DNA of 64,000 nt, taken from contig JAUHWT010000006.1 of NCBI GenBank assembly GCA_030427145.1, forward strand, positions 124,001-188,000, given 5' to 3'. Both the position numbers and the translations under genes were made by a program. Source of the DNA: Alphaproteobacteria bacterium (GTDB lineage Bacteria; Pseudomonadota; Alphaproteobacteria; Rhodobacterales; Rhodobacteraceae). The notes below the pieces were generated by a model that was given only the letters and a program-made list of their open reading frames with translations, had not been told where the DNA came from and did no database searches. Every line of letters begins with the position of its first letter. Position 1 is the first letter of the stretch. Of the stretch, positions 44,182 through 52,446 are shown in pieces.

Positions 44182-45012
44182 CTATCCTTTCACTGCGCCA
44201 GCGGTCAGCCCGGAGACGATTTTACGCTGGAAAACAAGCACGAGCGCCACGAGCGGCAGCGTCACGATCACCGATGCCGCCATGATGTTGCCCCAGGGAA
44301 TTTCAAATTCCGACCGGCCCGAGATGAGCGCAATGGCGACGGGGACCGTGCGCTGGCTGTCGGTGGACAGGAAGGTCAGGGCGAAGAGAAACTCGTTCCA
44401 GGCATGGATGAACGCCAGAAGCCCCGTGGTGACCATGGCCGGCCACATCAGGGGCAGGAAAACGCGGCGGATGATGGTGAGCGATGAGGCGCCGTCCATG
44501 ATGGCCGCCTCCTCAATTTCCACCGGCATGTTGCGCATGAAGGTTGTGAGCACCCAGACCGTGAAGGGCAGGGTGAAGATCATGTAGGAAAACACCAGCG
44601 CCCAAAGCGAATTGAACAGGCCAAAGAACCGGATGACCTCAAATAGCCCCGACAGCACCGCGATTTGCGGGAACATGGATACGGACAAAACGGTGAGCAG
44701 GAGCAGGCCGCGCCCGCGGAACTGGATGCGGGAGAGCGCATAGGCCGCCGTGACGGCGAGCGCGAGGGAGAAGATAACAACCACCGTTGCTACAAAAACC
44801 GAGTTGAGGATCTGTCGGCCGAAAACGCCCTGGGTCAGCATGGTCCGGTAGTTCACAAAATCCGGCGCGGCGGGCAGGTAGTTCACGTCAAACAGGGCCT
44901 GTCCATCCTCGAGCGAGGTGAGAATGGCGTAGTAGAACGGGAAGAGAGCCTGCAGGACAATGACGGCCACAACCGCGTAAAACCCGAGGCGTTTCCAGAG
45001 GGGCGTTTTCAT
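44182..45012 (-). CDS. MalG-type sugar ABC permease
   Basis: 276 residues, six membrane segments. The EAA loop for contacting the ATPase is EIEEAAIMDGASSLTIIRRVFLPLMWP, close to the CUT1 consensus. It overlaps the MalF-type gene by 4 bases. It forms the channel with that protein. Confidence 0.92.
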   Translation of the reverse strand: MKTPLWKRLGFYAVVAVIVLQALFPFYYAILTSLEDGQALFDVNYLPAAPDFVNYRTMLTQGVFGRQILNSVFVATVVVIFSLALAVTAAYALSRIQFRGRGLLLLTVLSVSMFPQIAVLSGLFEVIRFFGLFNSLWALVFSYMIFTLPFTVWVLTTFMRNMPVEIEEAAIMDGASSLTIIRRVFLPLMWPAMVTTGLLAFIHAWNEFLFALTFLSTDSQRTVPVAIALISGRSEFEIPWGNIMAASVIVTLPLVALVLVFQRKIVSGLTAGAVKG

Positions 45013-45950
45013 GAGCGTTTGCCTTCCAGGTCCATCCGCGTCGCCATGATGAAGGTTATTGTGATGACCGCAATGACGAGGAACAGCAGCGTCGATGCCG
45101 CCGAGCCATAGGCGAACTGGTCGTAATCGAACAGGTTTTCGCGGGCGTAGACCGACATGGTGCGGGTTGCGTCGGTGTTCGGGGTCAGCACGTAAATGAT
45201 GTCGAAAACGCGCAGGGCGTCGAGCGTGCGGAAGACCACCGCCACGAGAATCGCGGGCAGGATCAGGGGCAGTGTCACCCGGCGGAAGGTGCGGAAGGCG
45301 GGAACGCCGTCGAGTTTCGCGGCCTCGTAGATGTCCTGGGGCACCATCTGGAGCCCCGCGAGGATCAGAAGCGCCATAAAAGGCGTCGTTTTCCAGATGT
45401 CCACGATCATTACCGCAATCATGGCGGTGTCGGGTGAGGCGGTCCAGGCCACGGGTTCGGAGATCAGGCCCAGGCGCTGGAACATGTCGTTCAGGATACC
45501 AAACTGGTCATGCATCATCCAGGCCCACATCTTTGCCGAGACAATGGTGGGAATGGCCCAGGGGATCAGCACGGCGGCCCGTACAAGGCCACGACCACGG
45601 AACTGCTGGTTCAGGACAAGAGCGATGACGAGGCCGAACAGGGTTTCAAAACTGACGGAAACAACGGCGAAGTAGATCGTGTTCCAGACCGACCGCCACC
45701 AGCGGGCGTCAGCGAGGAGGCCGTAATACTGGCCGTCCTCATCGCCGAATTTGACGTATTCGAGGTAGTTCCGGATGCCAACAAACTGCGCGTCGGCCAT
45801 GAGGTCCAGCGAGGCGTCGGTGAAACTGAACCAGATCGTGCGGCCCAGGGGCCAGGCCGCGACGACGAACAGCGTGACAAGCATGGGCAGGAGAACGAGC
45901 CAGGCCGAACGTGTTCTCGTCCGCGACAGAAGCGACCGGGATTTGCCCAT
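45009..45950 (-). CDS. MalF-type sugar ABC permease
   Basis: 313 residues, six or more membrane segments. The EAA loop DIYEAAKLDGVPAFRTFRRVTLPLI is intact. A positively charged N-terminus (MGKSRSLLSRTRTRS) precedes the first segment. It starts 65 bases after the binding-protein gene, with an intercistronic hairpin in between. Confidence 0.92.
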   Translation of the reverse strand: MGKSRSLLSRTRTRSAWLVLLPMLVTLFVVAAWPLGRTIWFSFTDASLDLMADAQFVGIRNYLEYVKFGDEDGQYYGLLADARWWRSVWNTIYFAVVSVSFETLFGLVIALVLNQQFRGRGLVRAAVLIPWAIPTIVSAKMWAWMMHDQFGILNDMFQRLGLISEPVAWTASPDTAMIAVMIVDIWKTTPFMALLILAGLQMVPQDIYEAAKLDGVPAFRTFRRVTLPLILPAILVAVVFRTLDALRVFDIIYVLTPNTDATRTMSVYARENLFDYDQFAYGSAASTLLFLVIAVITITFIMATRMDLEGKRS

Positions 45951-45973
45951 TTTGATCCTTTCCCCCGTTTCGC

Positions 45974-45995
45974 TCCGGGCCGGTGGCGGCCCGGA
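45974..45995 (-). terminator. Intercistronic stem-loop after the sugar-binding gene
   Basis: TCCGGGCC-ggtggc-GGCCCGGA is a perfect 8-bp stem between the binding-protein stop and the MalF-type start. As in malE-malF, it probably protects upstream mRNA or attenuates downstream expression. Confidence 0.6.
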
Positions 45996-46015
45996 TGCAT
46001 GTTGCCCGCCAGTGA

Positions 46016-47281
46016 TTACCAGCGCGGACCGCGCAGCCTTGTCAACTCGGCCTCGAGCCGGGCGAGGTTGTCCTCGGCGCTGCCGTCACCGGACAGGGTG
46101 CTGTGAACGGCCGTCCAGAAGGTGGACGAGACCTCGTTGTATTTGCGCAGGGTTGCCGCTGACGGACGTGGCAGGGCATTGTCCACCACGGGCTTCCAGA
46201 GCGGGATGAACTCCTGCTGCTCGGCCACGTCCGCGTCCTCATAGACGGCCATGAGGGTTGGCGGCCGGGAGGTGACGATGGCGCGTTCCTTCTGGTTGTC
46301 GTAGTTGGTCAGGTAGCGGACAAGCTCAATCGCGGCGTCCTTGTGCTCGGAATACTCCGACACGCCAAGGTTCCAGCCGCCCAGGGTTGCGGCCGAGGAT
46401 GTGCCCTCACCGCCATCGGGCAGGGTGGTTACCGCGAAAGTGTCCTTCACCGGGCTGTCGTCGCCCGCCGCCAGCGCATAGGCGTAGTTCCAGTTGCGCA
46501 TGAAAACCGCGTTGCCGGACTGGAACACGCCGCGGGCGTCCTCCTCCTTGTAGTTCAGAACGCCTTCGGGTGCGATACCGCCAACCCAGCTTGCCGCGAG
46601 GTTCAGGGCCTCCGCCGCTTTGGGGTTGTTGATCCCGATCGAACCGTCGAGTTCCACAATCCGGCCACCGCCGTAGCTGCTGACCCATTCCTGCGCGTTG
46701 CAGGTCAGACCCTCATAGGCCGCGCCCTGAAAGACGAAACCGTACATGTCCGAATTGCCCTCGGCCCGTTCGGCATCCATGATTTTCTGCGCGGTATCGG
46801 TCATTTCCTGCCAGGTTTCCGGCACGTCCTCTCCGTGTTTTTCCAGCAGGTCGGAGCGGTAGTAGAGCGCGGGCGCGCCGAGGAACAGCGGCAGGGCCAC
46901 GAGCTTGCCGTCGACTGTCTGGCTCTCGACCGCCGCCGGTACGAACTGGTCGATGATGTCGGCCATGGGCTCGGTGAGGTCGACAAAATGCTGCGCCATC
47001 TGCGGGGCCCAGATCACGTCCATGCGGTAGACGTCGATGTCGCTAGACTGTGCAGAGAGCCAAAGGCGGTACTGGCCGAACTGGTCAGAGGTGCTCTCGG
47101 GCATGGAGACGATGGTGACGCTGTGCCCCGTTTCCTCCTCAAAGCGGTCAAGCTGGCCGCGCAGAACTTCCTGGTCGCGTCCGACCGAGCCGTGCACGAT
47201 TGTCAGATCCTCGGCTACCGCCCCGGTTGCAAGCACGGCCAGTCCGGCGATACCCGCGAGAAGTTTCCCTTTGTATTTCAT
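46016..47281 (-). CDS. Family 1 sugar-binding protein (MalE-like)
   Basis: 421 residues. Signal peptide MKYKGKLLAGIAGLAVLATGAVA ends near residue 23. SBP_bac_1 features include the DLTIVHGSVGRDQEVLRGQLDRFEEET opening and a hinge typical of the family. GGAGGA stands 6 bases before the ATG at 47281; the longer frame to 47446 runs into the neighbouring gene. It delivers an oligo- or modified sugar to the MalFGK-type permease encoded downstream. The ligand is unknown. Confidence 0.92.
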   Translation of the reverse strand: MKYKGKLLAGIAGLAVLATGAVAEDLTIVHGSVGRDQEVLRGQLDRFEEETGHSVTIVSMPESTSDQFGQYRLWLSAQSSDIDVYRMDVIWAPQMAQHFVDLTEPMADIIDQFVPAAVESQTVDGKLVALPLFLGAPALYYRSDLLEKHGEDVPETWQEMTDTAQKIMDAERAEGNSDMYGFVFQGAAYEGLTCNAQEWVSSYGGGRIVELDGSIGINNPKAAEALNLAASWVGGIAPEGVLNYKEEDARGVFQSGNAVFMRNWNYAYALAAGDDSPVKDTFAVTTLPDGGEGTSSAATLGGWNLGVSEYSEHKDAAIELVRYLTNYDNQKERAIVTSRPPTLMAVYEDADVAEQQEFIPLWKPVVDNALPRPSAATLRKYNEVSSTFWTAVHSTLSGDGSAEDNLARLEAELTRLRGPRW

Positions 47282-47328
47282 TGCAGTCCTCCTTGTTGGG
47301 TTGTCCTGTTGATGTGTGTTTTTTGGTT

Positions 47329-48876
47329 TCATCTTACGAAAATCGGTGAGGTCCAGGCCATCTGGCCGCTGTCCTGGTGCAGCCTGACATAGACCGACTC
47401 GCCCTGCTCCAGCGTTCCGAGGGGAATGTCGCCGGTCCACTGCCACTCTTCGGGCCGGGGCAGTTGATGCAGCCGCCAGGCGGGTGTGTCGATGGGGCCG
47501 AGATTGCCCGAAAGCGCGCCCTCAGTGAGCCGCGAGGCCGGGACCTCGACGGTCTGTCCGTCAAAGCGGAGCCGGATGATGGTGTCGGCGTCAAGCCGCG
47601 CGCGCACCATGAGGCCCTGGGTCGCGGAGGTGGTGTTGTTGGGGTTGGCTTCGGCGGTTACGGCGAAATCCACCTGGTTGCCGCTCGCGGAAATCCGCGG
47701 CAGCGGGTGGCCTGTGTCCTCGCCTTCCAGCGGCGAGACGATCTCCGGGCCACGGAACCGGGGTTCAACCGCCAGCATCTCTCCGCCGCTGATCTCCAGG
47801 CTGCCGTCCCAGTGGTGGCATGATCCGCGCGCGCCCCAGCCCAGCTCAAGATGGATGAGCGTCTCATCTGGCTGCGCCGGGTCAACCGGAGACGGCGTGA
47901 GCGCGGGGCTGATGCGGTGCACCAGGCGTCCGTTGCGGATGACGTCGATATGGTCGATGGCGCTGCCGGCCACGGCCTCGATGTTCAGGGTCGCGTCCGC
48001 GGTCGCGGGGATTACACCGCCCTGAATGGTTCCGTTGATGGCGGTGAGCAGGTGTATGCGGTCGCCGGTCAACGCGTTGGTTGTCCGGGCCAGCATGGCG
48101 TCCCAAAACGCGTTCCGGTCATGGGAAGGCGCATAGATCGCCATGCGCCCGTGGCCCCAGGAGCCGGGGAACCCACTGTGGTGATCGGTGTTCCCGACGA
48201 TGCCAAACACTTTGCCTAACGCCAGGCCGTGCGCCATCGTGGAGTGACCGTCGACCGGGCCCATCGAGTGCAGGTAGCCGCGAGGGGACTCCGAGCGTTC
48301 GGCGCATCCATGCATGGAGTTCATCTCAACGAACGGGGACAGGTCGGGGTCGAATGTGTTCCAGTTAATGCCGCGCCGTCCCTGGCGGTAGCCGATGTGA
48401 TGGGGAAACGCCATCGCCCGGGCACCGTAGGTCTGCCGCAGGGCGTTTTTCAGTTCGTCCGGCGTATCCTCCAGGCAAAGCGGACCGCCGTCCAGGTCGG
48501 CCAGGACGATGGTGTAGTCGCCATGGGCGTTTGAGTGGATCTCGTAGCCCGGAAAAACGGCAAATGCGCCGGGTTTCTCCGCCGAGCGCAAAGCGTCAAA
48601 ATGATCGTCCCATCCGGCACGCAGTTTCGCGAAACCCTTCACGTGGAAATCCACGATATGTGCGACCGAGGGGTCATCCACCGGCATGTCGGGCCAGTGC
48701 GCGTGGCCGGTGACCGAGACGAAATCGAGCTGGAGGGCCGCCTTTTTCAGGGCGTCCGGAAAGGGGCCGTGACCGTAGGACAGATCGGAATGGTTGTGAA
48801 TGTCGCCGTAGAAGGGCTGCAGGTCCAGGTTGTTCGCCAGAGGCCGCAGGCGCGGGGGCAGGGGAGCGTTGATCAA
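47329..48876 (-). CDS. PHP-domain/DUF3604-like metal-dependent hydrolase
   Basis: 515 residues. Residues 24-31 GDIHNHSD and later VSVTGHAHW, FPHHIGY and IVGNTDHHSG supply the histidines and aspartates of a PHP-type trinuclear metal site. The C-terminal 200 residues look like beta-rich domains. Similar proteins are annotated as DUF3604 or PHP phosphoesterases of unknown substrate. It has no signal peptide and overlaps the Gfo/Idh gene by 4 bases. Its position in an operon with a kinase and sulfatase hints at a phosphoester or other ester of a sugar, which is inference. Confidence 0.8.
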   Translation of the reverse strand: MINAPLPPRLRPLANNLDLQPFYGDIHNHSDLSYGHGPFPDALKKAALQLDFVSVTGHAHWPDMPVDDPSVAHIVDFHVKGFAKLRAGWDDHFDALRSAEKPGAFAVFPGYEIHSNAHGDYTIVLADLDGGPLCLEDTPDELKNALRQTYGARAMAFPHHIGYRQGRRGINWNTFDPDLSPFVEMNSMHGCAERSESPRGYLHSMGPVDGHSTMAHGLALGKVFGIVGNTDHHSGFPGSWGHGRMAIYAPSHDRNAFWDAMLARTTNALTGDRIHLLTAINGTIQGGVIPATADATLNIEAVAGSAIDHIDVIRNGRLVHRISPALTPSPVDPAQPDETLIHLELGWGARGSCHHWDGSLEISGGEMLAVEPRFRGPEIVSPLEGEDTGHPLPRISASGNQVDFAVTAEANPNNTTSATQGLMVRARLDADTIIRLRFDGQTVEVPASRLTEGALSGNLGPIDTPAWRLHQLPRPEEWQWTGDIPLGTLEQGESVYVRLHQDSGQMAWTSPIFVR

Positions 48877-50126
48877 TTCAGGTCCTCCGCCATTGGGTCA
48901 ATCGGTTGTGAGCCGTTGCGCAGGCTGATCTGCGCGGCTCTGACGAGGCGGAGTGAGGCGACACCCTCCGCCACGCCGACGGGGGGCAGTTCCCCCTTCA
49001 TGAAACGGCTCATGCGACGGACGACCTCCCGATCCGCACCGAAATGCGAGGAGCCCGCATCAGGGTTTGGGAAGCGTATGGTGGAGCGGGCGCGGCCGTG
49101 GTTTTCGACGAGATCGATCTCGCCGCTGTGGCGCTCCATGCGCAGCCGTCCGCAGTCGCCCACGATTTCCAGGGTCTCCTGATCCTCCGACCAGGGGCCG
49201 AAAATGCTGAAGAACAGCGTCGCGACCAGGCCGCTGTCGTAGCGGACCGTGACAACCGCATGATCGTCAATGTTCGAGCCTGGCTGGTAGACGCAGGTGT
49301 CGTTGCGGTCGAGAATGTCGCGGGCTTTGGTCCAGCTTTCGTTTGGCACGCGACCGACGCCCTCAAACCGGTCAATCAGTGTCTCGTGACGGCGGTAGGG
49401 GCAGTCGCGGTCGCAATCACGACAGCGGACGGGCGCGTCTGGATCCGGTGCGAAAATGCCCGACCGGCCGCCGGTTGCGGTGACACTGACCGGTCTGGCG
49501 CCCGCGGCGATCCAGTTCAGCACGTCGAAATGGTGGGAGCCCTTGTCGTTCAGAGCACCCCCGGACCGGGCCTGGTCGCGATGCCAGAGTTGCAGATACC
49601 GGGTGTAGGGAATGACCGAGCGCAGCAGCACCATGCGCGGCGTGCCGATCCGGTCGCCATGAGCGAGCTTGACCGCCTCGATCCAGGGGCGCTCATAGCG
49701 GCGGGTGAACCCCATCATCACGGGCTGCCCCGACGCGGTTTCGCTCCGCGCAATGGCGTTGGCATCCTCGAGCGAGACCGAGATGGGCTTGTCGAGGTAG
49801 ATGCGTTTGCCCGCCTCGGCGGCCAGGCGAACCGGCTCGCGGTGGCTGTCGGTATGGGTGGTGACGATCACCATTTTCACCGCCGCATCGGCCATCGCCT
49901 CATCCATCGAGGCATAGACCTGGACCGGGTGGCTGACACCGGCGCGGGAGTAGACTTCTTCCAGGTGGCGGGCGGCCAGGGTTGCCCGGTCGGGCAGCCG
50001 GTCCACCACTCCGGTGATGCGCAGGTCGGTGTCGGCGGCGGCCTCGGCCATACGGCTTCCGATGAAGTAAACACCCCGCTCGCCAGCGCCGACGATCACC
50101 ACTCCGGTCGGTTCCTGATTCTTCAT
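48873..50126 (-). CDS. Gfo/Idh/MocA-family oxidoreductase with a four-cysteine insert
   Basis: 417 residues. The Rossmann start VVIVGAGERGVYF and the DKPISVSLE motif (112-120) are typical. The active-site segment is GGALNDKGSHHFD (189-201), with Lys and His in the usual places. An insertion carries C235, C238, C242 (CRDCDRDCPY) and C278 (NDTC), a pattern that suggests a bound metal or iron-sulfur cluster. The family oxidises or reduces sugars, inositols and their derivatives with NAD(P). It is the first gene downstream of the inverted repeat at 50165-50200. Confidence 0.9.
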   Translation of the reverse strand: MKNQEPTGVVIVGAGERGVYFIGSRMAEAAADTDLRITGVVDRLPDRATLAARHLEEVYSRAGVSHPVQVYASMDEAMADAAVKMVIVTTHTDSHREPVRLAAEAGKRIYLDKPISVSLEDANAIARSETASGQPVMMGFTRRYERPWIEAVKLAHGDRIGTPRMVLLRSVIPYTRYLQLWHRDQARSGGALNDKGSHHFDVLNWIAAGARPVSVTATGGRSGIFAPDPDAPVRCRDCDRDCPYRRHETLIDRFEGVGRVPNESWTKARDILDRNDTCVYQPGSNIDDHAVVTVRYDSGLVATLFFSIFGPWSEDQETLEIVGDCGRLRMERHSGEIDLVENHGRARSTIRFPNPDAGSSHFGADREVVRRMSRFMKGELPPVGVAEGVASLRLVRAAQISLRNGSQPIDPMAEDLN

Positions 50127-50164
50127 GCAAGTCCCACTGACACCCGAACTGGGTTGAGTGTATG

Positions 50165-50200
50165 TGAGTATAATTTCGGGAAATAGAGGTATTATACTCA
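50165..50200. promoter_or_regulatory. Perfect 10-bp inverted repeat operator with embedded TATAAT
   Basis: TGAGTATAAT (50165-50174) and ATTATACTCA (50191-50200) are exact inverts 16 bases apart, between the GntR-type regulator stop (50202) and the Gfo/Idh start (50126). A -10-like TATAAT falls inside each arm. It is the best candidate binding site for that regulator, and could also act as a hairpin after its gene. Confidence 0.7.
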
Positions 50201-50201
50201 G

Positions 50202-51290
50202 TCAGTCGATTGGGTCATCCAGGGACAGAACCTCAATCGAGCCGTTCTCAAGGTGATAGATGGGAAAATAGTGGGTTCGCGCGTCCGAGCCGTCGCCATT
50301 AATCCGTGCGCGCACGACGCGCTCAAACAGATCGAGTTTTTCAGCGTTCGAGTTCCCCACCACATCGAACTGGGCCACGTGTTCGGACAGCATGTCGATA
50401 CTGCCGAGCAGCAGGATGCTGAAGCCACTGCCCGGTCGGATGCCCCGCTCCCGCAGGGCCGCATCCAGCATGTAGCCGTCCACGAGACCCCAGATGATCA
50501 GCGCGGTTGGGCGGTTCGGCCCGGCATCGGCAGCAACCGGCAGAGCCCGGAGCACGTCCTCCGGCCGGTAAGAACCGGGCAATCGGTCGACCTGGAACAG
50601 CTGCGGATTCGGATCTGGCCCGACCCAGCCGCTCAGGAGGTCGAATTCACGTCGGGCCATGGCGATCTGGCGGGCGCCGTGGGAGGATGTGAGGAAAGAG
50701 ATACGTTTGTGCCCGCGCTCGCGCAGCTTTCGGTAGGCCACGGATAATGCCTCGCGCCAGTTGGTGCCGATCACATCCGCATCAATACCGGTGACGGAGA
50801 CGCCGTCGATAACAACCCGGTTCGCGTGTTCCATGATGCCGGCGAGAAACCTGACGGAGACGATCTCGAAGTTGGTCTGCAGGAGACAGCACCTGGCCTG
50901 GCCACGTGCTTTCAGTTTCTCCAAAGCCGCCATTTCATCCGTGAACCCGATCATGCCCACGCGCAGGCCGCTGCGTTTGAGGCGTTTCACCAGTTCCATC
51001 AGCAGGTTGCGGGCGAGGCGGCTTTCGGAACTGCGGTAAAGGATCTGGCAGTCGGAGTCGTATTCGCGCGACGGGGCCGGGCCATCGGCAATGGTCAGCC
51101 CGGCACCGCGACGGATCGAGACCAGGCCCTGTTCGCGCAGCGGCGCGAGGGCCCGTTCCACCACACGCTGGGACGTGTGGTACCGCGCCATCAGATCGCG
51201 AACGCGTGGCAGTCTCTGGCCTGGTTTTCCCCCGGCAATCAGTTCGAGGACGGCATCGCGGATTTTGTCGTCGACGGCCGTGCGCTTCAT
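50202..51290 (-). CDS. GntR-type regulator with sugar-binding effector domain (AraR-like)
   Basis: 362 residues. An N-terminal GntR winged helix (residues 8-70, LPRVRDLMARYHTSQRVVERALAPL) is joined to a LacI/GalR-like periplasmic-binding domain (about 80-350), the AraR architecture, so the effector is probably a sugar or sugar derivative. It starts 7 bases after the 2-hydroxyacid dehydrogenase stop. It probably represses the Gfo/Idh-to-sulfatase operon and perhaps the upstream TRAP operon. Confidence 0.87.
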   Translation of the reverse strand: MKRTAVDDKIRDAVLELIAGGKPGQRLPRVRDLMARYHTSQRVVERALAPLREQGLVSIRRGAGLTIADGPAPSREYDSDCQILYRSSESRLARNLLMELVKRLKRSGLRVGMIGFTDEMAALEKLKARGQARCCLLQTNFEIVSVRFLAGIMEHANRVVIDGVSVTGIDADVIGTNWREALSVAYRKLRERGHKRISFLTSSHGARQIAMARREFDLLSGWVGPDPNPQLFQVDRLPGSYRPEDVLRALPVAADAGPNRPTALIIWGLVDGYMLDAALRERGIRPGSGFSILLLGSIDMLSEHVAQFDVVGNSNAEKLDLFERVVRARINGDGSDARTHYFPIYHLENGSIEVLSLDDPID

Positions 51291-51297
51291 GGGGCGT

Positions 51298-52257
51298 CTA
51301 CTGCGCGTCCCCAGGTGTCTCGCCGCGAAAGAAGGCGTCGAGGTTGTCCAGGGCGCGGAAGCCCATTGCGTCGCGGGTTTTGACCGTGGCGCTGCCTACA
51401 TGGGGCATCATGAAGATGTTGTCGAAGCGGGCGAAGTCCGGGTTGCCGCCGGGTTCGGTGACGAAGCAGTCGAGACCCGCCGCCGCCAGATGGCCGCTCT
51501 CAATGGCTTTGATCAGGGCGGCCTCGTCCACAAGGCTCCCCCGCGCGGCGTTCACCAGTATGGCACCAGCGGGCAGCATGGCCAGCCTTTCAGCGTTCAT
51601 CATGCCGGTGCTCTCGGCGGTGGCGGGGCAGTTGAGCGAGAGAAAATCAGAGACGGCGAGCAGGCTTTCCAGACTGTCGTGATACGTCGCGCCGCCTTCC
51701 AGGTCGGGGGCGAGCCTTGTTCGGTTGTGGTAGTGGATCTCCATGTCGAACCCACGGGCCTTGCGGGCCAGCGCGCGTCCCACGCCACCCATGCCGACGA
51801 TGCCGAGGCGGGAGCCCGTGACCTGTTTGCCGACCATGAAGGCCGGCGACCAGAAATCCCAGGCGCCGGAGCGTACGACCCGGTCGCCCGCAACCGCGTG
51901 ACGCGCCGCGCCCAGCATCAGCAGCATGGCAAGCTCGGCCGTGGCATCGGTCAGAACGTCGGGCGTATTGGTGACCGTGATGCCCTTCGATTTCAGGGCG
52001 GGAATGTCGCAGTGGTCGAGTCCAACGGAGTGGTTCGCCACGATCTTCAGGCGCGGGTCGAGGCGGCCGACCACATCGGCGCTGAAATGCTCGGAATGGC
52101 AGGGGATCATGCCGTCGACCTTCGCGCTCATGGCGATGATCTCGTCGGCGGTGCCGGCCGTGTCCTCATCCTTGAGGATCACCTCATAGTCGCGGCGGGC
52201 GCGGTCCAGTGTGGCGTCCGAGAGCCTGCGCGGGATCCAGATGACCGGTCGTGACAT
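51298..52257 (-). CDS. D-2-hydroxyacid dehydrogenase
   Basis: 319 residues. NAD-binding GIVGMGGVGRALA and the catalytic set Arg (NAARGSLVDE), Glu (VTEPGGNPDF) and His (MMPHVGSAT) match glyoxylate/hydroxypyruvate reductase relatives. It would interconvert a 2-keto acid and a D-2-hydroxy acid in the cytoplasm. It sits between the small membrane protein gene and the regulator gene. The substrate may be the product of the TRAP or amidase step. Confidence 0.92.
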   Translation of the reverse strand: MSRPVIWIPRRLSDATLDRARRDYEVILKDEDTAGTADEIIAMSAKVDGMIPCHSEHFSADVVGRLDPRLKIVANHSVGLDHCDIPALKSKGITVTNTPDVLTDATAELAMLLMLGAARHAVAGDRVVRSGAWDFWSPAFMVGKQVTGSRLGIVGMGGVGRALARKARGFDMEIHYHNRTRLAPDLEGGATYHDSLESLLAVSDFLSLNCPATAESTGMMNAERLAMLPAGAILVNAARGSLVDEAALIKAIESGHLAAAGLDCFVTEPGGNPDFARFDNIFMMPHVGSATVKTRDAMGFRALDNLDAFFRGETPGDAQ

Positions 52258-52262
52258 GAGGC

Positions 52263-52424
52263 TCAGTCCCGCTTTTTGCCGCTGGATGTAAGGAAGTCGT
52301 AGCCCACGAGCAGGAGCGTCAGGACGATCACCGCGACCAGGTCCGGGCTTGGCACGCGGTAGGCGAGGATGCCGACGAATATCGCGAAAATAACGAAAGC
52401 AAACAGGGCGAGTATCCGGTTCAT
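52263..52424 (-). CDS. Small two-helix membrane protein
   Basis: 53 residues with two hydrophobic segments (ILALFAFVIFAIFVGILAY and LVAVIVLTLLLVGYDFL) and a short charged tail SSGKKRD. Similar small proteins often stand beside TRAP or dehydrogenase genes in Rhodobacterales, with no known role. The ATG at 52424 follows GGACCTCAC; the upstream frame would overlap the amidase end. Confidence 0.7.
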   Translation of the reverse strand: MNRILALFAFVIFAIFVGILAYRVPSPDLVAVIVLTLLLVGYDFLTSSGKKRD

Positions 52425-52446
52425 GTGAGGTCCAATCGCGTTTGTT

